From CBDBIK01 sp965206145 (lineage in GTDB: Bacteria > Pseudomonadota > Alphaproteobacteria > TMED109), in assembly GCA_965206145.1 (NCBI GenBank), contig CBDBIK010000008.1, positions 1 to 64,000 of the forward strand: DNA of 64,000 nucleotides, in the 5' to 3' direction. A model generated the notes under the pieces. It was not told where the DNA came from, made no database searches, and saw only the letters and a list, made by a program, of their open reading frames with translations. The position numbers and the translations under genes are program-made. Below, one piece after another: positions 26,260 to 34,623 of the stretch (positions are counted from its first letter, which is position 1; every line of letters begins with the position of its first letter).

Positions 26260-26709
26260 CTATGCGCTGTCGGGCGCCGCCGGGGTCGGTTGCCCGGCGA
26301 TTTCAAAATCGTGGGTAATGGCGACGGTGCTGGAAAGCATCTGCGTTACCGAGCAGTATTTGTCCATGGACAGGGCCACCGCACGCGCCACCTTGCGCCG
26401 GTCGAGGTTGTCGCCGCTCACAATATAGCGGACGTGGATGCGGGTGAATACGGCGGGTACGGCGTCGGCGCGCTCGGCGCTCAACTCAATCTCGCAAGTG
26501 TGCACCCGCTGGCGGCTTTTGTTCAAGATCAAAAGGACGTCGATGCCGCTACAGCCGCCGAGTCCCATCAGCACCATCTCCATGGGCCGCGGGCCGTGGC
26601 TTTCGCCGCCCAGGTCCGGGGAAGCGGCCAGGATCACCGGGTGGCCGCTGTCGGCGACCGCTTCAAAACTCATTTTCCCGAAGTGCCTAAGCCGGGCTTT
26701 CATGGCCAT
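26260..26709 (-). CDS. OsmC-family peroxiredoxin-like protein
   Basis: A 149-residue OsmC/Ohr-superfamily protein. The N-terminal strand region GHPVILAASPDLGGESHGPRPMEMVLMGLGGCSGIDV contains the first redox Cys in GGCSGID. The second expected Cys region reads MDKYCSVTQML. Both peroxidatic and resolving cysteines are therefore present. It reduces organic peroxides. In pseudomonads an osmC-like gene lies near trpC and crp/vfr; here it follows trpC on the same strand and no crp is present. Confidence 0.9.
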   Translation of the reverse strand: MAMKARLRHFGKMSFEAVADSGHPVILAASPDLGGESHGPRPMEMVLMGLGGCSGIDVLLILNKSRQRVHTCEIELSAERADAVPAVFTRIHVRYIVSGDNLDRRKVARAVALSMDKYCSVTQMLSSTVAITHDFEIAGQPTPAAPDSA

Positions 26710-26903
26710 ACCAAACGTTGCTCGCTGAAACCGGGATGGTAACCGAAAGCGGCGGGAGCGTCATTTCCTGTTGGCCTTCATTTCTGCGCATTTGGGAATC
26801 CGCAGCCGCCCGTCAGCAGCGCAAACCGGCTTCACCGGGTTAATTCCGGTTAGTTTTGGTTGCACGCCGGTATGCGCGGAATGAAGGTCTTGCCGCTCAC
26901 CGT

Positions 26904-27710
26904 TCACAAACCGAACAGCGCCTGTAGCTGGGCACCGGGGTCGTCGGCGCGCATGAGCGCCTCCCCAACCAGGAAGGCGTGGACGTTGTGGCGGCGCAGG
27001 CGCGCGACATCGTTCGGGTGTCCCAAACCGCTTTCTGTGACCACGATACGCTCTTCGGGAATGGCGTCAAGCAACCCCAGGGTGGTCTCCAGGCGGGTCT
27101 CAAAGGTGCGCAGGTTGCGGTTGTTGACGCCGATGAGGCGGCATGGCAACGCCAATGCCCGCTCCAGTTCGTCGGCGTCGTGGACCTCCACCAGCGCATC
27201 CATGCCCAGAGCCTGGGTCAACGCTGCGAGTTCTCCAAGGGCCGGGTCGCCGAGGGCGGCGACGATCAGCAGCACCGCGTCGGCACCCAGCAGGCGCGCC
27301 TCGTAGAGTTGGTATCCATCGATGATGAAATCCTTGCGCAGCACCGGCAGGTCGCAGGCGTCGCGGGCTTCACCGAGATAACGCCCATGCCCCTGGAAGC
27401 GGGCTTGGTCGGTGAGCACCGACAGGCAGGTGGCGCCGTGTTCGGCGAGGGTGCGGGCGAGGGCGGCGGGGTCGAAGTCGGCACGGATGAGGCCTTTGCT
27501 GGGTGAGGCTTTTTTGATCTCGGCGATGATCGCCGGACGCCCCTCGGCGAGGGTGTTTTCGATGGCCGCAATGAAGCCCCGGGGCGGCGCCAGTCGCTCC
27601 ACGGCGGCGCGCAACCCGGCCAGCGGTCGGGCTGCGGCGGCGCGTGCCACCTCGTCAGCTTTGGCGGCGAGGATTTCGCCGAGGATGCCGGCGGCCTGCA
27701 TGTTTCTCAC
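26904..27710 (-). CDS. trpC: Indole-3-glycerol phosphate synthase
   Basis: TrpC closes the indole ring of CdRP in tryptophan synthesis. The 268-residue monofunctional barrel shows AEIKKASPSKGLIR (phosphate/active-site lysine), LSVLTDQARFQG, LPVLRKDFIID, LLIVAALGD, IGVNNRNLRTF and VTESGL, all in the expected order. The start overlaps the end of trpG by 4 nt. trpD, which normally lies between trpG and trpC, is absent. Confidence 0.96.
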   Translation of the reverse strand: MRNMQAAGILGEILAAKADEVARAAAARPLAGLRAAVERLAPPRGFIAAIENTLAEGRPAIIAEIKKASPSKGLIRADFDPAALARTLAEHGATCLSVLTDQARFQGHGRYLGEARDACDLPVLRKDFIIDGYQLYEARLLGADAVLLIVAALGDPALGELAALTQALGMDALVEVHDADELERALALPCRLIGVNNRNLRTFETRLETTLGLLDAIPEERIVVTESGLGHPNDVARLRRHNVHAFLVGEALMRADDPGAQLQALFGL

Positions 27711-28276
27711 CGTGCGCCACCGAGAAAATTTTTGAGCAGGGCGTGGCCGTGCTGAGTGAGGATGGATTCGGGATGGAACTGCACGCCCTGTGTGGCCAGT
27801 TGACGATGCCGGATCGCCATGATTTCCTCGTCGTCGGTCCAGGCGGTAACCTCAAAACAATCCGGCAGGGAGGGCGCCTCCAGCGCCAGCGAATGATAGC
27901 GGGTTGCCTGGAACGGCGACGGCAGCCCCCGGAACAGGCCCTCGGCGTTGTGGTGAATCAGGGAGGTTTTGCCGTGCATCAGCCGCCGGGCGTGTACCAC
28001 CCGCCCGCCGAAGGCCTGGCCGATGCACTGATGGCCGAGGCAAACCCCCAGCACCGGAACCCGACCGGCAAGGCGTTGCACCACCTCCACCGACACGCCG
28101 GCTTCGTTGGGGGTGCACGGCCCCGGCGAGACCACCACAAATGCCGGCGCCAGCTGTTCGATGTCGGCGGCGCTTTTGTGGTCGTTGCGGATGACCGTTA
28201 CCGTCTGGCCGAGTTCGCCGAAGTACTGCACCAGGTTGTAGGTGAAGGAATCGTAGTTATCGATGAGGGCGAGCAT
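27707..28276 (-). CDS. trpG: Anthranilate synthase component II (glutamine amidotransferase)
   Basis: A 189-residue class I glutamine amidotransferase supplying ammonia to TrpE. It starts MLALIDNYDSFTYNLVQY. The nucleophile lies in GVCLGHQCIGQ and the His-Glu pair in GVQFHPESI. The frame is open 34 codons upstream, but this start gives a 2-bp gap from trpE and full homology. It may also serve PabB. Operon trpE-trpG-trpC. Confidence 0.96.
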   Translation of the reverse strand: MLALIDNYDSFTYNLVQYFGELGQTVTVIRNDHKSAADIEQLAPAFVVVSPGPCTPNEAGVSVEVVQRLAGRVPVLGVCLGHQCIGQAFGGRVVHARRLMHGKTSLIHHNAEGLFRGLPSPFQATRYHSLALEAPSLPDCFEVTAWTDDEEIMAIRHRQLATQGVQFHPESILTQHGHALLKNFLGGAR

Positions 28277-28278
28277 GG

Positions 28279-29808
28279 TCAATCCTCCCGCGCCCGATCC
28301 AGGGGTCGGCGCAGGCCGGCCTCGGCCATGGTTACCGCGCGCAGCACCGCCCGGCCCTTGTTCATGGTCTCCTCCCATTCGCTGGCCGGTTTGGAGTCGG
28401 CGACGATACCGGCGCCCACCTGGATGTGCGCGACGCCGTCTTTGATGAGCGCGGTGCGGATGGCGATGGCGGTGTCGAGGTTGCCGTTCCAGCCGAGGTA
28501 GCCCACCGCGCCGGAATAAATTCCGCGCTTGTCCGGCTCGATGTCTTCAATGATTTCCATGGCCCGCACCTTGGGCGCACCGGACAGCGTGCCCGCCGGG
28601 AAAGTGGCGCGCAGCACGTCGAGGGCGTCGAGGCCGTCGGCAAGCCGCCCGCTGACGTTGGAGGCGATGTGCATGACGTGGGAATACTTCTCAATGGTCA
28701 TCTGGTCGGTGACCTTGACCGTGCCGATGCGGGCTACCCGGCCAATATCGTTGCGACCGAGATCGATGAGCATCAAGTGTTCGGCGAGTTCTTTGGGATC
28801 GGACAGCAATTCCGCCGCCAGCGCCTGATCCTGCTGGTCCGAGGCGCCGCGTTTTCGGGTGCCGGCGATGGGTCGCACGGTCACCTCCCCCTCCTCCAGG
28901 CGCACCAGAATTTCCGGGGACGCGCCGGCGATGTGGAAATCGCCGAGGTCGAGGAAGTACATGTAGGGCGACGGGTTCAGGGTGCGCAGCGCGCGGTATA
29001 AATCCAGCGGCGGCGCCGCGTAGGGCAGGGACAGACGCTGGGAGATGACCACCTGAAAAACATCCCCCTCGTAAATGTAGTCACGGCATTTCTCCACCGC
29101 CGCTTCAAAGTCCGCGCGCGGGAAGGACGAGGTATATTGCGGCTCGGCGGGCGGATGCGCGCCGCCGACTCGCCGGGCTGGCGGCGCTGGCAGTGCGCCG
29201 TCGAGGTCGTCGAGCAAGCGTCGCAGGCGCTCCTCGCCCCGCGTCCAGGCGTCGGGCTCGCCGGGGTCGGCGTGGACGATCACGTACAACCGCCCCGACA
29301 GATTGTCGAACACCACCACTTCCTCGGACACCATGAGCACGATGTCCGGCGCGTCAATGGGATCGGCCACCGCGTTGTTGCCGAGGTGGGGTTCAATGCA
29401 GCGCACCGTGTCGTAACCGAAAAACCCCACCAGCCCGCCGCTGAAACGCGGCATACCGGGAATTTCCGGGACCCGGTGCCGGGCCTGCAGCGCACGGATT
29501 TCCGCCAGCGGATCGGCGCAAGCGGCTTCGCGCACCAGCGTCTCGCCGCCGCCATCGCCGTCGTCGTCAATGATCCGCAGCTGGTTGTTCCTGATCTCAA
29601 TGCGCTGGCGGCAGGGCAGCCCGATGATGGAATAGCGCCCCCACTTCTCTCCGCCCTGCACCGACTCCAGCAGATAACTGTAGGGCCGGGAAGCCAGTTT
29701 CAGGTAGGTGCTGAGCGGCGTCTCCAGATCCGCGAGCACCTCGCGCACCAGCGGAATGCGGTTGTAGCCACGTTCGGCGTAGCGGTTAAATTGGTCTTGG
29801 CTGAGCAT
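28279..29808 (-). CDS. trpE: Anthranilate synthase component I
   Basis: TrpE converts chorismate and ammonia to anthranilate. The 509-residue protein has the regulatory LLES motif (YSYLLESVQGGEKWGRYS) that binds feedback-inhibiting tryptophan, supporting TrpE rather than PabB. The C-terminal chorismate-binding domain shows GGLVGFFGYD, SPEILVRLE, PIAGTRKRG, HLMLIDLGRNDIGRV and FPAGTLSGAPKVRAMEII. First of trpEGC. The 239 bp upstream hold no gene and no obvious Trp-rich leader peptide. Confidence 0.96.
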   Translation of the reverse strand: MLSQDQFNRYAERGYNRIPLVREVLADLETPLSTYLKLASRPYSYLLESVQGGEKWGRYSIIGLPCRQRIEIRNNQLRIIDDDGDGGGETLVREAACADPLAEIRALQARHRVPEIPGMPRFSGGLVGFFGYDTVRCIEPHLGNNAVADPIDAPDIVLMVSEEVVVFDNLSGRLYVIVHADPGEPDAWTRGEERLRRLLDDLDGALPAPPARRVGGAHPPAEPQYTSSFPRADFEAAVEKCRDYIYEGDVFQVVISQRLSLPYAAPPLDLYRALRTLNPSPYMYFLDLGDFHIAGASPEILVRLEEGEVTVRPIAGTRKRGASDQQDQALAAELLSDPKELAEHLMLIDLGRNDIGRVARIGTVKVTDQMTIEKYSHVMHIASNVSGRLADGLDALDVLRATFPAGTLSGAPKVRAMEIIEDIEPDKRGIYSGAVGYLGWNGNLDTAIAIRTALIKDGVAHIQVGAGIVADSKPASEWEETMNKGRAVLRAVTMAEAGLRRPLDRARED

Positions 29809-30047
29809 GGCAAATCATCACGGTGAAAAACAAAACAAAAGCGGAAGGCTATCCGCCGCAAACCCCGTAGATCTCGCAAACCTCGCAAACGCAGGAGAGG
29901 AGCGCGGGCGCGACTTACCGCCAGCGCCAGCGGGGAGGGTTCAGGAATTCCGTGATGGGGGATTTCATGGGCGCGACTATACCACAGTTCGCGGGTTACC
30001 CGGAGTCAGACTGTCAGCGCTTCTTATGGCCGTGGCCACATCTGATA

Positions 30048-31034
30048 TTAACATCGCGCTTTTATTATCAGCAGTTCATGGGATTTTTTAACGTTGCTCG
30101 TGGTGCCCGCTTCTGTTCGGTTGAAACCGATGCGGGTTTCTCCCTGGCCCAGGGTGTATTGCCACGCAACTTCAATGATGCGGCAGTCTTTATAGAGGGC
30201 TCTAACGGCGGTGCAATCGTTGTACGACAAAATGAACCCCCCTTTGTGGTCGGCCAGCAAGCCGGCTAACTTCAGATGGTCAAACTGGTTATGGTGTATT
30301 GGAAAGTTTCGTTGCGGATAAATTCCCCGGAACATTTTGCTGTCGCCCTGCAAATAATAGGGCGGGTCGCAGTATAAAAAATCGTCTTTGTGCCGGGGTA
30401 TGGTGTTGTCGAAAGAACCTTTTTTGATGGTCATTTTCGGCACACGAAACCCGCGAACCCGCTCGACGGCGCTTAAAAAGCGCTTTTGGTTGAGATAAAT
30501 GCCGGACATCCAACCCAAAAAACCGGGACCATATGACAAATTGTGATTAAACCAATAGTGGGCCGCAAGATCGGTTTTGTCGATGATGGGTTTCTCGTTC
30601 TTCCAATGCTGTTTTAGCGTATTTTTGACCGCCTGATAATCTTCTTTGGTTGGTTTCCACTTAAGGATACGCTTCGCCAACCCAGCGGGGGTTTTTATTT
30701 GCACTTGCCAGTAGTTAACCAGAATGTCGAATAGGTCATACCCAACTATCGGTATTCCCAACGCTTTGGCTAACGCTATTTCCACAGACCCCCCGCCAAA
30801 AAAAGGAGAAACCACCTTTTTAGCAAAGGGCAAATTTTCTACGATATGGCCAACCGCCAAACTTTTCCCCCCGGCGTATCGGATGGGCATACCGCTATAT
30901 CTTTTGTACCGATGTTGCCCGTTTCCGGCAAGCGAATTGAGGAGTGCGATCTTCTTGGTGCTAAATTCCACTTCTTCGGGGTGGTTTTTGTGATCGCCGT
31001 GGTGGGCAACCGTAACCAAATCAAGGGCGCGCAT
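30048..31034 (-). CDS. DNA adenine methyltransferase, D12 class (orphan)
   Basis: A 328-residue N6-adenine DNA methyltransferase. It shows RYAGGKS and SPFFGGGSVEIALA (AdoMet-binding motif I) and the catalytic DPPY in FLYCDPPYYLQGD, in the Dam-like alpha order. The D12 domain begins at RYAGGK, so ATG 30890 is an alternative start; the extra 48 residues lack clear homology. GC content is clearly lower than in the trp genes and rpe on either side, which suggests transfer. No restriction endonuclease is adjacent, so it is an orphan with unknown recognition sequence. It occupies the place where gph usually sits in rpe-gph-trpE clusters. Confidence 0.9.
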   Translation of the reverse strand: MRALDLVTVAHHGDHKNHPEEVEFSTKKIALLNSLAGNGQHRYKRYSGMPIRYAGGKSLAVGHIVENLPFAKKVVSPFFGGGSVEIALAKALGIPIVGYDLFDILVNYWQVQIKTPAGLAKRILKWKPTKEDYQAVKNTLKQHWKNEKPIIDKTDLAAHYWFNHNLSYGPGFLGWMSGIYLNQKRFLSAVERVRGFRVPKMTIKKGSFDNTIPRHKDDFLYCDPPYYLQGDSKMFRGIYPQRNFPIHHNQFDHLKLAGLLADHKGGFILSYNDCTAVRALYKDCRIIEVAWQYTLGQGETRIGFNRTEAGTTSNVKKSHELLIIKARC

Positions 31035-31093
31035 CGGCGGTGTTTTTTGGTGTGATCATCGACCGTGCGTGGCGCATTAGTGCGGGTCTCCGG

Positions 31094-31141
31094 TTAACGG
31101 GGGGCTAACGGGCTAACGGGCTAACGGGCTAACGGGTTAAC
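31094..31141. repeat. 8-bp tandem repeat at the rpe stop
   Basis: Four exact copies of CTAACGGG (31105-31136) flanked by degenerate TTAAC versions. The minus-strand TAG stop of rpe lies inside the last exact copy, and the repeat continues downstream of the gene. Confidence 0.9.
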
Positions 31142-31812
31142 TGCTCGCGCAGCGCGGCAATCACGCTGTCATAGCCGTTGGGGTCGTCGGCGTTGAAGGC
31201 GCCGAAGATGGCGCTGCCGGCGACCACGGTATCGGCGCCGGCGCGGGCGATGGCGGCGATGTTGTCGATATTGACGCCGCCGTCTATTTCCAGGCGGATG
31301 TCGCGGCCGCATTCATCGATTATTTTGCGCGCCTGGCCCAGTTTGCCGAGCGTGGATTGGATGAATTGCTGGCCGCCGAAGCCGGGGTTGACCGACATCA
31401 GCAGCACCATGTTCACCTGCTCGATGACGTTTTCCAACACGGCAAGGGGCGTGGCCGGGTTGAACACCAGCCCCGCGCGGCAGCCGTGCTGGCGGATCAG
31501 CCGCAGCGAGCGATCGATGTGCTCGGAAGCCTCCGGGTGAAAGGTGATGTAACTGGCGCCGGCGTCGGCGAAGTCGGGAATGATGCGGTCCACCGGCTTG
31601 ACCATGAGGTGTACGTCGATGGGCGCGGTGATGCCGTGCTTGCGCAGGGCCTCGCACACCAGCGGGCCGACGGTGAGATTGGGCACGTAGTGGTTGTCCA
31701 TGACGTCGAAGTGCACCATGTCGGCGCCGGAGGCCAGCACCTGCTCCACCTCCTCCCCCAGCCGGGCGAGGTCGGCGGACAGGATGGAAGGGGCGATGAG
31801 GTAGTCGGGCAT
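31129..31812 (-). CDS. rpe: Ribulose-phosphate 3-epimerase
   Basis: A 227-residue barrel enzyme that interconverts ribulose-5-phosphate and xylulose-5-phosphate. It starts MPDYLIAPSILSADLARLGEE. The metal/catalytic sites MVHFDVMDNHYVPNLTVGP, DVHLMVKP, ITFHPEAS, MSVNPGFGGQQF, EIDGGVN and VAGSAIFG are complete. An open extension to 31929 has no homology and is not used. First gene on the minus strand before the methyltransferase and trpE. Confidence 0.96.
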   Translation of the reverse strand: MPDYLIAPSILSADLARLGEEVEQVLASGADMVHFDVMDNHYVPNLTVGPLVCEALRKHGITAPIDVHLMVKPVDRIIPDFADAGASYITFHPEASEHIDRSLRLIRQHGCRAGLVFNPATPLAVLENVIEQVNMVLLMSVNPGFGGQQFIQSTLGKLGQARKIIDECGRDIRLEIDGGVNIDNIAAIARAGADTVVAGSAIFGAFNADDPNGYDSVIAALREQLTR

Positions 31813-32115
31813 TGGCGGCGGCTGGCTTGGGGGAGTTTTCCGTAGGCGTATTATACCGGTACTATGCGGGCACGGCCTGGCCGGGTGCTGTTTTGGAAGG
31901 CGCATGTCGGCGATATCGGCAACAGTCAATGCGGGTGGGTTTTTCAGCGGCCACGGGCATCATCGACCGCGGAATGGGATTTTTCTCGCAGCGCGCGCAC
32001 CAGAGGGTATAGTACGGGGCCGTATTTGAGGCGCAAGCTTTCCCGGTGCCGAAGCATAACCCAAACCCGCCGGCCCCAAGCCGGGTCTGGCGCGGTGCCT
32101 TTGTTTAGATTTCCG
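31813..32115. other. Divergent rpe-MFS intergenic region
   Basis: About 300 bp separating the divergent rpe and MFS genes. It presumably holds both promoters. I see no RNA, repeat or small gene that can be supported. Confidence 0.4.
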
Positions 32116-33315
32116 ATGACCAAAAAAACGCTCCTGCTGTACTCGGCGCTGGGCCACGCCTACTTCCATATGTTCACGGCGTTTTATTTCGTCATCGTAT
32201 TGTCGTTGGAACTCGAATGGCACCGGCCCTACCACGAACTCATCAACCTGTGGACGCCGGGCGCGTTTCTGGTGGGGGTCTTCGCCCTGGTCGCCGGATG
32301 GCTCGGCGACCGCTGGAGCGCGCCGGGCATGCTGGTGGTGTATTTTATCGGCATGGGGCTTTGCTCGGTGGCCGCAGGCTACGCCGCCGGGTCGCTGAGC
32401 TTGCTCTTGGCGTTGTCCGGCCTGGGCCTGTTCGCGGCCATCTATCATCCCATCGGCATTCCGCTGGTCATCCGCAACAGCGGCGCCAACCAGGGCAAGG
32501 CGCTGGCCCTGAACGGCGTGTTCGGCAGTTTGGGGGCCGCCATGGCCGGTGTGGTCACCGGCTTTCTGGCCGACGCCGGGGGCAGTTTCCTCGCCTTTGT
32601 GTTGCCGGGCGCCATCGTCGCGCTCACCGGTGTTTTGATGATGGTCGGTCTGGTGCGGGCGCGCCCGGAGGTGGCCGCTGCCCCGCCGCCAAACGGTGCG
32701 CGACCGGCGACGGGGGTACACGGCTGGCGCGCGCCGTTTTTCGTGCTGCTGTTCTGCCTGACCGCCGCCGGCCTCATCTACCACGCCACCCAGACGGTGA
32801 TGCCCAAGGCGTTCGCCGTGCGGCTCATCCCGGGCGTCGAGAGCGATTTGAAAAGCGTAGGTTTTTATGTGGCGCTGGTGTACCTCGCCAGCGGCCTGTT
32901 CCAGTTTGTCGGCGGCGCACTGGCGGACCGCTACAACCTCAAACGGGTGTACCTCGCGCAGTTCGCCGCCCACGGCTTGCTACTGCTACTGGCGGCGAAT
33001 ACCGGCGGCGCGTATCTGGTGGTGGCGCTGTGCGCCGCGGTTTCCCTGGGTGCCGGCGCCCTGCCCGCCGAAAACATGCTGCTCGCGCGCCACACCCCGG
33101 CCAACCGCTACGGCCTGGTGTTCGGCCTCAAGTTCGTACTGTTCTTCATCACCGGCCCGGTCGGCGTGTTGCTGGTCTCCTGGGTCAACCGCCTGACCGG
33201 GCAGTTCATCTGGGTGTTTCTGATACTGTTCATCATCGCCGTCATCGTCTGCCTGGCAGCCCTTGGGCTGCCGCGCAACACCCCCGCACCGGCGGCGCTA
33301 GCCGGACGCGGGTGA
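32116..33315 (+). CDS. MFS transporter
   Basis: A 399-residue major facilitator protein with about twelve hydrophobic helices in two halves separated by a loop around residues 185-205 (ARPEVAAAPPPNGARPATG). The motif A-like loop after helix 2 reads GWLGDRWSAPGM, and the second-half counterpart is GGALADRYNLKRVYL. ATG 32116 is chosen because the preceding in-frame residues lack hydrophobic or homologous character. The substrate cannot be inferred. Confidence 0.88.
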   Translation: MTKKTLLLYSALGHAYFHMFTAFYFVIVLSLELEWHRPYHELINLWTPGAFLVGVFALVAGWLGDRWSAPGMLVVYFIGMGLCSVAAGYAAGSLSLLLALSGLGLFAAIYHPIGIPLVIRNSGANQGKALALNGVFGSLGAAMAGVVTGFLADAGGSFLAFVLPGAIVALTGVLMMVGLVRARPEVAAAPPPNGARPATGVHGWRAPFFVLLFCLTAAGLIYHATQTVMPKAFAVRLIPGVESDLKSVGFYVALVYLASGLFQFVGGALADRYNLKRVYLAQFAAHGLLLLLAANTGGAYLVVALCAAVSLGAGALPAENMLLARHTPANRYGLVFGLKFVLFFITGPVGVLLVSWVNRLTGQFIWVFLILFIIAVIVCLAALGLPRNTPAPAALAGRG

Positions 33316-33395
33316 GGCCGGTCGAGGGTGAAGGTCGAGGGTGAACGGTGTCCGGCTTCGTCGGAAGTTATGCGGCGCCGGGCACGCGCCGGGCA

Positions 33396-33923
33396 CTATA
33401 GCATCCGCCGCAACACGTCGTCGCGACTGATGAAGTGGTGCTTGAGGGCCGCCGCGGCGTGCACCGCGGCCAGGGCGATGGTGCCGTAGGCGAGCCAGTA
33501 GTGGGCGCTGATCGCGGCTTCGCGGAGTCCTTCGCCCACCCTCGCCAGCGCCGGCAGGCTCACGCCGCCGGGTAGCGGGATGGCGGCCCCGGCGGAGGTG
33601 GAAATCAAATAGCCGCTCATCGGCACCAGCAGCATCAACAGCAGGAACAGCCGATGCACGGCCCGGGAGGCTTGCAGATCAAAGCCCGACACCGCCGGCG
33701 GCGGGCTGCTTCGCAACCATCGCCAGAGCAGTTGGCTGGCCACCGTCACCAGTATCAGCAGGCCCACTGCCCGATGCCAGAACAGCGCGTCGTTGTACCA
33801 GCGGTCGTAGTAGGTAAGGCCAGTCATCCACCAGCCGAGGGCCGCCAGGCCGAAGATCAACAGTGCCTGGGACCAGTGTAGCAGGCGGGTCGCGATATCG
33901 TACTTGTGGGGGGTGGACGGCAT
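33396..33923 (-). CDS. Cytochrome b561
   Basis: A 175-residue four-helix membrane cytochrome of the prokaryotic b561 family. Haem-ligating histidines lie in RLLHWSQALLIF, FWHRAVGLLILV, AVHRLFLLLMLLVPMSGYL and HYWLAYGTIALAAVHAAAALKHHF. It passes electrons between quinol and periplasmic partners. It begins 23 bp after the stop of the yceI-like gene; the same pairing occurs in E. coli yceI-yceJ. Confidence 0.92.
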   Translation of the reverse strand: MPSTPHKYDIATRLLHWSQALLIFGLAALGWWMTGLTYYDRWYNDALFWHRAVGLLILVTVASQLLWRWLRSSPPPAVSGFDLQASRAVHRLFLLLMLLVPMSGYLISTSAGAAIPLPGGVSLPALARVGEGLREAAISAHYWLAYGTIALAAVHAAAALKHHFISRDDVLRRML

Positions 33924-33946
33924 AATCTGGCGACGCCCGATGGCCG

Positions 33947-34540
33947 TTACTGGCGAATGCCTTCGATATAGAGGCTGAGCGCAACCTGTCTGGCCATGGG
34001 GCCGAGGTCGTAGTCCATGCCGAAATCGCTGCGGGTGATGACGGTCTCGCCTTCAAAGCCGACCCGGTAGCCGCCCCACGGGTCCTTGCCTTCGCCGATC
34101 TTGCGCAAGCTAACGATCACCGGGCGGGTAACGCCGTGTAGTTCCAGCTCGCCGCGCAACTCGCCGCCGTCGCCGCTACCGCTGTAGCCGCTGCCGGTGA
34201 AGGTCGCGCTCGGGTATTTATCGGTATCCAGGAAGTCGTCGCTGCGCAAGTGTTTGTCGCGCTCGGCGTGGTTGCTGTCCACGCTGGTGGTGTCCAGGGT
34301 GACGGTGATTTTCTGGGGGCCGAGGTCGTTGCCGGAATCGTATTCAAAGCCGCCGTCAAAACGATTGAAGCGGCCGATGAGCCAGCTGAACCCGAGGTGC
34401 TGAGTGCGAAATTGCACGAACGAATGGGCCGGGTCAATGCGATACCCGGTGGCATTGGCCGCCGATGTAAAGAGCAACAGGGCGGCCAGCGCGGCGGCCA
34501 GGGATGTGGGGTAAGCGGAGCCTGAAGCGAAGCGTAACAT
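33947..34540 (-). CDS. YceI-family periplasmic lipid-binding protein
   Basis: A 197-residue YceI protein with a signal peptide (LAAALAALLLFTSAANA) and mature start TGYRIDPAHSFVQFRTQHLG, a lipocalin-like barrel that binds polyprenoid or quinone-like lipids. SRFDGGFEYDSG-like RFDGGFEYD, LDTTSVDSNHAERDKHLRS and FGMDYDLGPMA are family landmarks. ATG 34540 has GGAGGA upstream. The adjoining cytochrome b561 suggests a shared isoprenoid/quinone role. Confidence 0.92.
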   Translation of the reverse strand: MLRFASGSAYPTSLAAALAALLLFTSAANATGYRIDPAHSFVQFRTQHLGFSWLIGRFNRFDGGFEYDSGNDLGPQKITVTLDTTSVDSNHAERDKHLRSDDFLDTDKYPSATFTGSGYSGSGDGGELRGELELHGVTRPVIVSLRKIGEGKDPWGGYRVGFEGETVITRSDFGMDYDLGPMARQVALSLYIEGIRQ

Positions 34541-34623
34541 GAGCGTGTCCTCCGGATGGTTTCGGTGGTGGGTGCGACATCCGCATCCTGCGATGCCGCA
34601 AAGCCCCTGCGATGCCACACAGC

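Noticed and set aside
25130..26428. Long plus-strand frame (432 codons)
   Set aside because: Antisense to the PerM-like transporter; composition (His/Gln/Asp-rich) is that of a shadow frame in GC-rich DNA.
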